From the NCBI RefSeq assembly GCF_018294505.1, contig NC_057811.1, forward strand, positions 22,176,579 to 22,240,578: 64,000 bases of DNA. Reading direction: 5' to 3'. The first letter of the stretch is position 1. Every line of letters starts with the position of its first letter. The stretch comes from Triticum aestivum. Taxonomy: Eukaryota; Streptophyta; Magnoliopsida; Poales; Poaceae. Both the position numbers and the translations under genes were made by a program. Below the pieces are notes generated by a model. The model searched no databases. It saw only the letters and a list, made by a program, of their open reading frames with translations, and was not told where the DNA came from. Below are positions 1 through 10,757 of this stretch, one piece after another.

Positions 1-19
1 CAGTTCACCGACTGCAACC

Positions 20-425
20 GGTCGAGGCCATTAATTACTCCACAGTAGCTATCGGAACCTCCAGATTGACTGTTCAGTTTGATCCTGAGGTTCAGGCCGG
101 CTGGGGATGCAATGCTTCATGGGTTTGAAGGACTGGAGCCCCGGATTTTGACTTGTGTTTAAACCGTGCTAGGTGTAACATGTTATAGTCTGTATGTTTG
201 GTAGCATTTAAGGAGAGCGCAACTCCGATCTTGATCAGGGTCCAGAGCCAAATCGCCTGTGTTTCAGTTACCAGTGTAGTCTCCTTTCAAAAAAAAGTTA
301 CCAGTGTAGTCATCTTATCAAGTGCTGGTGACCAAATGGCGCAGCCATCCAAAGTGTTTAAACTGTGCTAGGTAGACCGTAGACGTAACATCTTAGTTTG
401 ACTGTTTGGTGGTATTTCAATTGCT
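20..425. repeat. Segmental duplicate, copy A (pair at 9222-9675)
   Basis: This stretch matches 9222-9675 in the same orientation with small indels. Shared blocks include CCATTAATTACTCC, TTTGAAGGACTG, GCCCCGGATTTTGA and TTTGGTGGTATTTCAAT. The similarity stops at about 425, just before the Harbinger insertion at 483. No protein is recognisable in either copy, so it reads as non-coding flank. The spacing suggests a tandem duplication of roughly 9 kb before the transposon insertions, or a local repeat; which one cannot be decided here. Confidence 0.75.
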
Positions 426-1029
426 ACCTCGTAAGCCAAAGGTTACAAAAGAATCTCAATAATCGGAGTCTAACACGGGTTAGGCCAACTTCAATGCGCC
501 GACCCATTTGGTCCGCACGCGTCCGTTTGGATCGAAACAACAGAAATCGTGGCCCAATGCGCCGACGTCCGCCTGCTACCCATTTCCGGCCCAATTTGGG
601 CCTGGTTTGTGTCGGCATGGACACTGCACGGATACATAGGACGCTCTCCCTTGTCTCCGGGCCCGCCCATAGGTGGCACATCGGCCATTTTCCACCTTCG
701 GCCATGCCGCCCTCACCACCGCCACCCACTTCCCGCCGCTTGGACGATGCCCAGGCCGCCGCCCTCATCCACCCACTCCCCCGACCTCAACGCCGCATCC
801 GAGGCACACCCTTGCCGGTTTTGGTGGCCTCTTACCACCGCCGTCGTAGCACGAGAAGGCATGGATGTTGGGCCTCCACTTCTGCTGGCCTCGCACTCCC
901 AAGCAGTCGGCACCACCCTCGCCTCCACTTCAGCCGGCTAGCTGCATGTACGTGGAGGGCGTGGGGCTCTTCATCAGTCGTTACCCCACCATGCCCACAA
1001 GGTGTTCGACATTTTGCTCGCAAGGTACC

Positions 1030-2011
1030 ATGGACAGTGGGGATGAGTTCTTTTTCAATAATTTTATTTGTTCATCGGACGATCATGATTTTGTGGTTGC
1101 GACTATGGTAGTCGATGACCACATTGCTAGGCAGTGGCTGAGGTTTAGGGGATTGATCCGGGGCCATGTTCCGACATTGAACCACAACAGAGAGAGCGGC
1201 CATTGCCTACTCTACGCGGATTACTTTCAGTGCAGCCCCACTCTTCAATCCCAAGATTTGGCGTTGTTTCTGAGTGGCGAGACATGTGTTCAACTGTATT
1301 CGGGAAGGAGTGGTGGCATATGATGATTATTTTGATGCAAAGAGGATGCCCTTAGAAAGGTTGCCTTGTACTCTTTTTAGAAATGCACTGCAGCTATTCG
1401 GATGCTTGAATACGGAATTCCCAATGATCTTCTGGATGAGTATTTCCGCATGAGTGAGTCCACATGTCTTGCATCATTGTACAAGTTTTGCGAGGCTGTC
1501 GCAGGAGTGTTTGGCCCGGAGTACCTGAGAGAGCCAAATACCGCGGATAGAGCCCGGTTGTTGGCGATCAATGCAAAGACAAGCTTTTCGGGAATGCTTG
1601 GGAGCATAGATTGTATGCACTGGAAGTGGAAGAACTGTCCATTTGCTTGGCAGGAGTAGTATAAGCGGCATGTTAAAGCTTGCACTGTAATACTTGAAGT
1701 TCTGGCTTCACAAGATCTTTAGATTTGACACTCCTTTTTCGGCATGGTTGGTTCTCGCAATGACATCACGTGCTTCAACGCTCTTCGGTGTTTGAAAGGC
1801 TTGCAAAAGGGTCAACTTTGAGATAAATGGCCACCATTACAACAAGGGATACTACCTAGTTGATTAAATCTATCCTCAGTGGTAAACTCTTGTGAAGATA
1901 ATATCCAATCCGATAGGAGAAGAGGGCTAGGGTTGCCCAAGCACAAGAGAGTGCTAGGAAGGATGTGGAGCATGCTTTTGGTGTGCTTCAATCTCAGTGG
2001 GCTATCATTCA
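1030..2011 (+). pseudogene. PIF/Harbinger transposase remnant (continues at 4461-4640)
   Basis: Conceptual translation in several frames matches the plant nuclease-HARBI1-like transposase. An N-terminal DDHDFVVATMVVDDH region is at about 1070. The segment 1402-1659 is open and includes EYFRMSESTC and the DDE-domain block SIDCMHWKWKNCP at about 1600. A degenerate EINGHHYNKGYYLVD-like block follows at about 1820, then DVEHAFGVLQ at about 1960. The C-terminal MTACVIMHTMFVEDH part resumes after the retrotransposon, at about 4510. Several frameshifts and stops show it is dead. When intact, this family cuts and pastes elements at TWA sites. Confidence 0.85.
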
Positions 2012-2514
2012 TGTTAGAAGGGATAGAGAGAGATTTGTGGAATCGTTGATTTATTGCTTGAGCCTCGTGGGCATATATATAGGAGTACATGGTCATCTTG
2101 GAGTACAAGGCAAGGTAGAATAAATCCTACACTATCCTGTGTTTCCTAAATAAACATTATACTCAACATCCCCCCGCAGTCACAACGGTAGCGACGCAGA
2201 CGGTGAGACTGGAGAAGAATCTGAAGGCAAGCCGTCGGACCCCCCCCCCCCCCCACAGTCGTAACGGTCGATGCATCGCACAAGGTGTGGCTAGAGTGGG
2301 AACCGACGAGGTTGCTCAAGCAAGGCAGTGGCCTTTTGTGCCGTTTATCGATGTAGCCGAGAGCGTAGGGTGGTGTAGCTGTGGTCGAGGTAGCCATGCA
2401 TGCGAAGAACGCCGTGGTCGATGTCGAGTCGGGGTGGCCGGTGTCGAGGAAGTCATCGTGGAGCTGCGGGTGCAAGGAGGCACCGAGTTAGTCATGGGCG
2501 CAGTAGTGTCGAAG

Positions 2515-2740
2515 AACTGGTGCGCCGGGAAGAAGACGGGGTTGACGAGGCGTCGCGCCGGGTGTGCCAAGCCCGGTGACACGTCGTGGACGAAGGCACG
2601 CATCGGTGTTGCCAGCACAGGGCATGTGTAGACGGACGAAGACGAAGTTGACGAAGCGTCGCACCAGGCTTCCCAGGTCTGGGGAAACGTCCTGGACGAA
2701 GGCACGCATCGGTGTTGCCAGCACCCGGATGCGTGGACTG
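2515..2740. repeat. Tandem repeat, two units of about 108 bp
   Basis: Two head-to-tail units share GTTGACGARGCGTCGC and GACGAAGGCACGCATCGGTG, with moderate divergence between. They lie inside the small LTR retrotransposon. Confidence 0.75.
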
Positions 2741-3094
2741 GGACCTGCACGAGTTGTACGCCATGTCGAAGAAGTCAGAGAGGCCAGCAGAAAAGGGGAC
2801 TCGACGACGGTTGCGACGCCAATCGGCGCGGGGCCGATGTCGCTGACGGTGGTCGGAGTATATGAAGTGGTCGGGGGAGATCATGATGACGCTAGCGACC
2901 GGCTGGTGTTGGACGAAAACGAAAGGGGTGGACGGGCGGCGCGGCTCGGGTGAGCGAGAAGCGGCGGCGGCTGGGTTAGGCGCGGCGATGCTCGAAGTAG
3001 GCGAGGAAGAACCCGACTGCGTGACGAAGACCGGCGCGGATGGTGGCGTCCCCACACCAAGGGAGGCGGCGCGACACATACCACGGGAAGTCGA

Positions 3095-3460
3095 TGCGCG
3101 GGGACGGCGGAGTGGACCGCGCACCGCGGCGCTACGGCCCGAATGGGCGACGCAATAGCAACACGAGGGTCAGAGCGACGACAGGAAGACCTCGGGGCGG
3201 CGACGTGGACCGCGTGCCACGCTCGCTACGGCCCGATGGGGCGACGTAGCGGCAGCGCGAGGGTCGGTGCAGCCAAGGGGACGGTCTGAAGCAGACGGTC
3301 TCAGGGCGGCGGTGGACCGCGAGCCGCAGCACTATGGCCGAAGGGGCAATGTAGCAGCAGCACGCGTGTTGGTGCAAACACAAGGACGGCCTCGGACGAC
3401 GGCGTGGACAGTGTGCCGCGGCACTACGGCCCGAAGGAGCTACACGGCTGCGGTGCGCGA
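3095..3460. repeat. Degenerate tandem repeat, about four units of 90-110 bp
   Basis: Units share a GGACCGCG core, a CTACGGCCCGA(A/T)GG-like block and a following RGGGCGACG-type block. Spacing is irregular and divergence is high. GC content is very high and no conserved reading frame spans the units. It lies inside the small LTR retrotransposon. Confidence 0.6.
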
Positions 3461-5231
3461 GTAGATGCAGCCACGAAAAAAACCACGGCGGTGCGGTGCT
3501 GTGGCTCGACGGGGCGACGCAGCAGCAGCCTTTGCTCGATCAGTGGAGATGTACAGATACTCGATGACGATGTCTATGAAATCCAGCGAAGAGACGCGTA
3601 TACGGTTGATCAGACCATAGTCACGGTTGGCAAGATCAAGAAAACGAAGATGTCGGTGAGGTATCCAAAACACGCATGCGCGACTCGGACGTGGCAGGAG
3701 TACGACCTGGCAAAGACACATGCTGTGCAGGGACGCGTCTAGGCTTGCAAGCGGCAACACCCGCCTAGAATGCAACGCGCACGAGCAGGCAAACCTGCGC
3801 AGGACGTGTTTCAGATCGGATCCCGATCACGATCTCCAAAACACCCTCGTCCAGGACATTGCATCGCGCATGCAACGAGCTGATGCACGTGAGCACTGCA
3901 TCGAAGCTAGCCTGCAGACGGAGCATGAGGCCACCTGCGTCGTTATCGTTGAAGTCGCGAGAGACGCGCCGGGACGAACGAGGCGGAGGCCGGTGCAGTG
4001 TCAGCCAAGGTTGAAGTAGATGCGCGCGAAGAATCGACGAGCGGCGGCGGGCGATGCAATCTGATTTTAGATCGGTAAACCAAAAAAAATAACACCATCA
4101 ATCGATCGGCAAGAGAGAAAATCCGGAGCAAGGGCTCGGGAAAAATATTCTTTAGGGCAGCCGGTTAACACGATCGGCGGACAAACCCTAGATACGGTTG
4201 GTGCAGCCCCCGGCGGCAGTCATGGGGGACGACCATCCCAAGGGCGGCGCGTGGGTGCGAAAGCTGCGGCGGCTAGGGTTTAGGATCGAGGTAAGGCTGC
4301 TACCATGTTAGAAGGGATAGAGAGATTGATGGAATCGTTGATTTATTGCTTGAGCCTTGTGGGCATATATATAAGAGTACATGGTCATCTTGAAGTACAA
4401 GGCAAGGTAGAATAAATCCTACACTATCCTATGTTTCCTAAATAAATATTATACTCAACAGTTCATCAGCCCGCTAGAACATGAAGCCGGCGTAAGATGT
4501 GTATGATGATGACTGCTTGTGTGATCATGCACACCATGTTCGTAGAGGATCATGCACACCATCTTCAATGAAAGGTTTTTGTCTCAGGGTGAAAATGTTG
4601 TGCCTGAGCATGGACTAGCAACTTGGTATAGTTCATCCAATTTCATTATGAAATGTGTGATTGGGCAACTCACATTTAACCCAAAATAATTTGGTTGAGC
4701 ACATGTGAACTCACCTTGTCAACCAATAGAGGTATCGCCCAATTTCCTTTAATATATTTGTGAAATTTAAATTTGATTGTAAACTATGAGTTTTTTATTT
4801 TGCTGTAAACTAATTATTATTCTGGTGTGAAACTATGTGATTTATTTGGTTGTAACTATGTGCAATGTTTATTTTTAGTTAGATTTATATGCATGAAAGT
4901 CTAAACTGCAAAATTGAGTAAATTTGGCCGGCTACCGGCCTGGTGGACCAAATGGGTTCGTCATTTGGGCGTACTGGCCAACAAAACACGGATGAGGGCG
5001 GACAGGGCGCCTCCAGCCGACCCAAACGGACAAAAAACAGACCAAATTCGTGTCCGTTTCTGTCGGCGCGTTGGAGTTGACCTTAGAATTCTCTGTAGTA
5101 GCACCACAGTACAGACCCGACCTCACTTTTCATTTGCACCACAATGGGGTGCGATACTGCAGAGGATCTCAACAACCTTGACATGCTACTAGTGGGTGAA
5201 GTTTGTCGTTTTGGTTGGAGTTCAGGTTTTT

Positions 5232-5623
5232 GCCAAGAAGACTTGTACGAGATCTCACATTAGGTGAGATTGTGAGATTAACCCTAAAAATTCATATTTA
5301 CACATTTTAAAAAAAAACTAAAATTATTTGACAACATCCATGTGGGTATGTCTAGAACTCCGAAAAAAATCAGCTCAAAAATCGATGTACATTTAGATAT
5401 ACAAAAAAGACAAATTGAAATGTGAATAGTGGCAGCTTTGGGTGAATAGTACTTTGACACTATTCACATCTGATTTTGTGTTTTTGTTTATATTAATGTA
5501 AGTTGAATTAGGAGCTGAAACTTTTTGAGATTGTACATCAAACATTGATGTGTGTCTACAAAAAAAATTGAGAATATTTGAACATGTATTTAAAAAAATT
5601 TGATCTCATTGAGTTTTCTTGGC
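5232..5623. mobile_element. Foldback MITE of about 390 bp
   Basis: The left end GCCAAGAAGACTTGTACGAG is inversely repeated by the right end ending in GAGTTTTCTTGGC. The interior is AT-rich, carries an internal hairpin around GTGAATAGT and ACTATTCAC (about 5420-5468), and has no coding capacity. A clear target duplication was not identified, so the superfamily is open. Confidence 0.6.
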
Positions 5624-6892
5624 ACCCGGGACCCATGAAGCACGATATTTTTTTCCTTTCGAAGTAGGTATTTTAAAGTCTCAAAAAATGATTCTTTTAT
5701 ACAAATACAGTTGGATATTCCGTGCATACCTGTCCTTTTTAAAAATAATATGATAAATAAGACACTACCAAAAAGATAAAAATCTGGCCCAAAAAACAAC
5801 AAATACGCAAGCACATGTTGGTTCATGTGTTTGTCTTTTTTTCATCTTTTGTATACGTTGCATATAAATATGTATATTGGAATATGCACACACATGCAGC
5901 ACAACTATGTATACACACACAAAAAGTTTCAATATTTTTGAGGTATAACTAATATTTTGTAGTTATAAAAAACTAATATTTTGTAAAAAAGATCGGGCTC
6001 CTGAAGCCCGGCCACCAAAGTGCATTTTCGACCTTGGTTGGCTCCCTATAAAGCGCGAGAGCTGCCATGCCCTTATATTGTGCGACTACGCCGTTAGGGT
6101 GTCACTCTTTGCGGGCGTCTCTCCAAAAAGGGTTTTAACTCCTCAAAAAAAACTTATGATGAGTTAAACCACACTTAGTTGAACTCTCAAAGTATTTAGA
6201 TGGTTGAGTTTTTCAGGAGAAGGGTTCGTCGGCTCTCATATTTGATCATCGGCTCTCATATCTTCATCGCCGTCGGCTGGGAGCTCGTGGCTCAATTAGG
6301 CCATCGTCAAGCTTCGTTTCATTGGAAACAAACCGCCAGAGGACAAAAAAATTTGTGACCCTCCTTTTGACTGGAGATGCCCATGCTTCTTCAGCGAGGC
6401 GTCATACCCATGCAACCCTAGCCAGATGGGCTGGGATGACTCCTATACGTGTGTGGCATGGCACAACCCACTCAAGCACGCAAACTACACAGGTCGTGCT
6501 TGGCTGGCACGTGTTCTGCGCTCCCTAGCCCAGGCACGACACAACAAGGAAACAGGTCGGCCCACTGACGCATTTAGACACCAACTCGTCTGATTTGGGG
6601 CTATTTTAGGCCTATTTAGGCTGTTTTGCGAGCTAATATTTAAAGAACTGGAAAAAATTAAACGGGTGATGCCGTGCCGGCACACTTTCCCAGCCTCGAG
6701 GCCCCAGCACGACCCCAGACGGGCCACGCGTCGGCACGACCCGATTAGATATGTGTCGGACCAGGCCCACCGTAGGGCGGGCACACGGGCTAACATGTCG
6801 GCCTGCCTGGCCCAGATGGCGAACTTTGCACCCAGGCCAGGCCACTATCGATCGAACCCAACTCTTCTAGTCCCCGCTCGTGCACGTTTTGG
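5624..6892. other. Intergenic, no gene recognised
   Basis: The sequence is AT-rich up to about 6000 and then mixed. No conserved protein, RNA gene or complete transposon was seen. The last 250 bases become GC-rich as they approach the histone-type promoter. Confidence 0.5.
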
Positions 6893-7034
6893 CCACGTCA
6901 TCGATCCGATTCATCTAGCCCGTCCATCCAAAAGCAGCAGCGAACGACTGGAAGTACTCCAAAGCATCAATCCGTGGCACCAGCGTGTCCACCAATCACA
7001 GGCCATCTCCTTTGTCCTGCTTCCTACTATAACA
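6893..7034 (+). promoter_or_regulatory. Histone-type promoter: type I element, CCAAT box, TATA box
   Basis: CCACGTCATCGATCCGAT at 6893-6910 matches the wheat histone type I element CCACGTCANCGATCCGCG except at the last two positions. It contains the ACGTCA hexamer and a reversed octamer. A CCAAT box lies at 6992-6996 and TATAACA at 7028-7034, about 105 bases before the ATG at 7137. Order and spacing match the promoter of the intact H2B gene at 16369-16791. This element gives S-phase expression in wheat histone genes; for this locus that is inferred. Confidence 0.85.
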
Positions 7035-7136
7035 ATCTCGCCACGCCCTCTGTTTCCTCACATCGCAGCATCTGCAGTCCGCCAGCCCAAATATTCCAAC
7101 CAAACTCGACCACCGCACCACACCGTCAAAGTACCC

Positions 7137-7622
7137 ATGGCACCCAAGGTGGAGAAGAAGTCGGTGCCCGAGAAGACCCCGAAGGGGAAGAAGCCCACGG
7201 CGGAGAAGAAGTTGGTGCCTGAGAAGACCCCGAAGGGGAAGAAGCCCACGGCGGAGAAGAAGTCGGTGCCCGAGAAGACCCCGGAGGGGAAGAGGCCCAC
7301 GGCGGATAAGAGGCCATCGGCGGGTAAGACGGCGTCCAAGGAGGACGGCGGCAAGAAGGGCAAGAAGAAGTCCGAGAAGATTGTGGCTTACGAAAATGTT
7401 GAAGTAGCTGAGAAAGTGGTTTGTACTAGAACACTCTACTATCTAAGGCCATTTGAGCAGGACAAATATGGTCAGGTGGGCTCAAGCAGGAGAAATTCAG
7501 ATCAAGAATTTTTTCAACCAAAAAGGGAAGTGGGGACGGTGGAAATGATTAAGCAAGCATGTGAAGCTCGAGAGGCTGAGAAGACTGAGTTGGAAAAAAC
7601 AATTCAGTGTCTGAAGAAATAG
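7137..7622 (+). CDS. Chimeric protein: expanded H2B N-terminal tail fused to a non-histone C-terminus
   Basis: The frame encodes 161 residues. Residues 1-81 are an H2B tail: MAPK, three 17-residue repeats of the form xEKKSVPEKTPKGKKPT (7149-7301), then a GKTASKEDGGKKGKKK block close to the tail of the H2B at 16369-16791. From about residue 82 the histone fold is absent. It is replaced by a more AT-rich, charged sequence ending in an EAREAEKTELEKTI stretch that could be coiled coil. The ATG at 7137 is chosen because it matches the H2B start and lies about 105 bases below the TATA box, although the frame stays open upstream. It cannot form a nucleosome by fold. Nuclear or DNA-binding behaviour of the basic tail is inference, and it may be an untranslated relic. 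Confidence 0.7.
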   Translation: MAPKVEKKSVPEKTPKGKKPTAEKKLVPEKTPKGKKPTAEKKSVPEKTPEGKRPTADKRPSAGKTASKEDGGKKGKKKSEKIVAYENVEVAEKVVCTRTLYYLRPFEQDKYGQVGSSRRNSDQEFFQPKREVGTVEMIKQACEAREAEKTELEKTIQCLKK

Positions 7623-9221
7623 ATTTGGGGCTAAATCAGGTTTTCGACTTTGTCATAAGTTGTTCTTTATTACAGGAATGTCCTATGTCATGACAAGGAA
7701 GAACAAATGATGTTATCATTAGGTTGGTCAGAAGAAACTATCTCTTCATGAGAGAGAATGTATTTTACTTTTCTATATTTGGGGGATGAGCTTCAAATTA
7801 ACCCCACTAAGTATCATGTACTCTTCTGATTTTATTTTCTCTCATCATATGCTAAAAAACACTATAATCTTCACATGTGAAAGTAATATGCCAATCAGTG
7901 AGCAATAGACATTTCCAATTTGTTGAACTGCACTAATGTGATTTCGTATTAATTAGTATGTGAACTAAGATGGCTGACTCGTGCAGTAATGTGATTTCTT
8001 ACTATCAGGCCTAAGTTGACTGATCTACGTTCCATGTTAATAGTTCATCTTTTACAACATGATGCATGAGTGATCTGTAAGTTGTTAATGGTAAACACAA
8101 AAATTATTAAATACGCGAATTCAAAAGGTTACCTTGATCCTTCCTTTGTCGGTAATATACAATATGTAGTTTACACAAAAAGATCGACTATACATATGCA
8201 ACTACAAAAAAGATTTATTATCATACAAAACTGGTTAACTAGAAAGATAGAGATCTATGTCATAAATTCTTTTAGGAATCATCAAGGGATTTACCTTGCC
8301 ATTCTCTTGAAGAATAGTACTCCTGGCGGTAGTACTCATCTCAGCAAGGTTCATGATTGTCCTACCCATGTCAAAGAGTGCATGAGCATTACCGCCATCC
8401 AAAACAACTTAACACCACCGAGGAGAACACCGTTTCATCGAATTCCCTTCGCCAAATGTCCATCTTGCTACCAAATACATCTTATCATTTTCTCATCATT
8501 GTCATGGGCCGACAATTTCTCTTTTCGTTAGCTACCTGAAGGTGGTGGTTGTTAAGTGGGAGAAAATGCAAGGGCATGGAATGAGGCACTTGGTAAATAC
8601 AAGTGGTGGTGGCGCTCTTGGTGGCCTCGCTGGATTTGAAGGCGACACTATTGAGAAATAAGGTGGCGGTGCTGCTGGGAGAGGCATGAGTTCCTGGGTA
8701 AGGGATGAGTGGCACGGTATATATTGAAGGAAAAACGTTGATTGGCCATAGTATCTCCATCAGGAGATACCTAAACTCGATTGGGTTTTGCAGAATAGAA
8801 AATCATTCCCTTTATAACGTTGATATGTCATCTACTCCCACTTTTTTTCCTTTAGTGCGTAAATTTTTATATTTTTGTCGGATTGAAACTTTTCCTATTA
8901 AACATGGACCCCAATAAGCCATTTGTGCATATAGATGCACTTATGCATTTTTTGCTAGTTCGTTTGAGAATCAAATGGATCGACGGAGTAAAACTCAAGT
9001 TTTGGCCATGAATATTTTATATCATACGTGTGAATTACCTCAAAAAGTTTTTTCACATTATACATTTTGATTTCATGAATATATTGTAATTGGAAGTAAT
9101 GTCTAGAACCATGACACCGTTTACATTACTGGATGGAGTGATAACACACTCAATAAAAAGATTCAATATCATTTACCCTCGAGATTTGGTCTCTTCTCTC
9201 TTCATTTCAGATCACGGACCA
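7623..9221. other. Intergenic, no gene recognised
   Basis: AT-rich sequence with only short open frames and no recognisable protein or RNA. It is the 3' flank of the H2B-tail chimera and leads into the duplicated segment at 9222. Confidence 0.5.
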
Positions 9222-9675
9222 CACCGGTCGACCCCATTAATTACTCCGCACTAGCTATCGTAACCTTTAGATTGATCATTTCGATTTGACTCTGAGGGTC
9301 AGGTCGAATGGGGATGCAATGCTTCAGGGTTTGAAGGGAGAATACCCTGTGCTCCCAACACTTAGGTTTGAAGGACTGAAGCCCCGGATTTTGAGTTGTG
9401 TTTAAACCATGCTAGATGTACACTTTATAGTTTGTTTGTTTGGTAGTGTTTCAGTGTGAAGGAGGGCGCAACTCCAATCTTGATTAGGGCTCAGAATCCA
9501 GATCCAGACCAGTTGTGTTGTAGTTTTTTTCCTTTTGAGGGGTTGTGTGTTGTGGTTGCCAGATTCTCATTTTTATCTAATGCTAGCGACAAAAGGGCAC
9601 AACCATCCAAAGTGTTCAAATCCTGCCAGGCGTAATATCTTAGTTTGAATGTTTGGTGGTATTTCAATCGTTATC
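9222..9675. repeat. Segmental duplicate, copy B (pair at 20-425)
   Basis: It aligns with 20-425 in the same orientation. This copy has an extra block around 9330-9360 and a different poly-T stretch near 9525. Similarity ends after TTTGGTGGTATTTCAATCG at about 9670. Confidence 0.75.
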
Positions 9676-10607
9676 ACCAATTGTCACGATTTTTGTTAGG
9701 GACAATTGGCATGATCTAGCCTCACTTTGAACTATAGAGAAGGGGACGGGAGAGGGAAACCGGATGTTGGAGACAAAGACATACCCTGCTTGGTAAAAGG
9801 GGAAATAGTTTTTTCAGTACAAAAGGGGAAACAGATGCGTACAAGTCCTTTTGTGGGCTTGTTATGTTGATGCCCCCAGCTCGTACTATCTCATTCTTTT
9901 TTCCTTTTCGAACTTAGTTTAACTACCAGGTCTAGCACTTGAACCCTATTGCGTTGGTTCCACCACAAGGAACCTGATCATCATGCTCAGTTTGCACGAG
10001 CAACTCAAATTACCAACCCATAAAACTACAAGGAAAGCTTATGTACATCGCTAGAGATGGGTAGACTCCTTCATTTAACTTCTTTTTTTCTTGTAGATAT
10101 GTATTCTACAGAAAGAAAAAAAATGCATGTAGTAATGTTCTACTGTTTTCAATTCAAAATAAAAGTCTCACTGCCTGCCAGAAAAAAATAAGCAACTCAT
10201 GCTCTAGGTCGGAAGAAGGGCAAATGACGCGTCGTTTCCGTGGACATATACTTTGTTTTGAAAAAATAAGACACCCCACAAATCAGTCTGAAAGAAACTG
10301 TAAACAAAAAGAAATGTTGATAACCAAAAAAAGCCAGTTGGATGTTGAGGTACACACTAGGTTGAATTGAATCTGAGGGACGGAAACATGATTGTTGACA
10401 AAATGAAAATTAGTTAGCCGCCCTTATGGGAAAGTGAAAAAAGGTGTTATTTTGTCCACTCGTTGATTCAACAACTAAGCAGGTTCGTCAATTTGCATAC
10501 AAAATGCAGAAAACTTTAGTAGGTAAGATGTATGAACAAGTAGCATTAGCATGTAAGTTGTATCAACACTATATGGACAAGTGACATTAGTGTGTAACTA
10601 AAAATTA
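9676..10607. other. Intergenic, no gene recognised
   Basis: AT-rich sequence without a convincing open frame, RNA gene or transposon end. Confidence 0.5.
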
Positions 10608-10757
10608 TACCGTGGCAGGGTATAATTATGCAAACACAAGTGAGAAGGCCCAAGGGAAAAAAAAAGTTGCACCAGCCGGGAATCGGTGGCAGGGTATAAT
10701 TATGCAAACACAAGTGAGAAGGCCCAAGGGAAAAAAAGTTGCACCAGCCGGGAATCG
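10608..10757 (-). repeat. Tandem 72-74-bp repeat built from tRNA-Gly pieces and spacer
   Basis: Two units (about 10612-10685 and 10686-10757) share GGCAGGGTATAATTATGC, GCAAACACAAGTGAGAAGG and an A-run followed by TGCACCAGCCGGGAATCG. That last block is the complement of the tRNA-Gly 3' end, and CCGTGGCAGGGTA is the complement of its anticodon arm. The first unit therefore carries a tRNA with most of its interior missing (anticodon piece joined to 3' piece), and only the outermost copy is complete. No intact tRNA fold is possible for the pieces. Confidence 0.8.
10731..10738 (-). terminator. Pol III terminator of tRNA-Gly
   Basis: On the minus strand a run of seven T follows the tRNA discriminator base after two nucleotides. 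A T-run of four or more is the standard RNA polymerase III stop. Confidence 0.85.

Larger units (their letters stand above)
2012..4460 (-). mobile_element. Small non-autonomous LTR retrotransposon with 155-157-bp LTRs
   Basis: Two near-identical direct repeats (2012-2168 and 4306-4460) begin TG and end CA. In the minus orientation the LTR is followed by TGGTAGCAGCC at 4295-4305, close to the initiator-tRNA-Met primer site TGGTATCAGAGCC used by Copia elements. A polypurine tract GCGGGGGGA lies at 2169-2177 next to the 3' LTR. Flanks are ATTCA (2007-2011) and GTTCA (4461-4465), a 5-bp duplication with one mismatch. The GC-rich interior has no gag or pol that can be recognised, so the element is non-autonomous. 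It sits inside the Harbinger transposase. Confidence 0.85.
483..5082 (+). mobile_element. PIF/Harbinger DNA transposon, TTA target duplication, interrupted by an LTR element
   Basis: The left end reads GGCCAACTTCAATGCGCCGA and the reverse complement of the right end reads GGTCAACTCCAACGCGCCGA, an imperfect terminal inverted repeat. Both ends are flanked by TTA (480-482 and 5083-5085), the 3-bp duplication typical of PIF/Harbinger. Inside lies a decayed plus-strand transposase, itself split by a 2.45-kb retrotransposon at 2012-4460. Without that insertion the element is about 2.15 kb. The transposase is broken, so the element is not autonomous. The second Harbinger protein (Myb-like) was not recognised. 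Confidence 0.85.

Noticed and set aside
6666..7136. N-terminal extension of the H2B-tail chimera from an upstream in-frame ATG
   Set aside because: This part contains the type I element, CCAAT and TATA boxes of the promoter. Homology to H2B starts only at the ATG at 7137.
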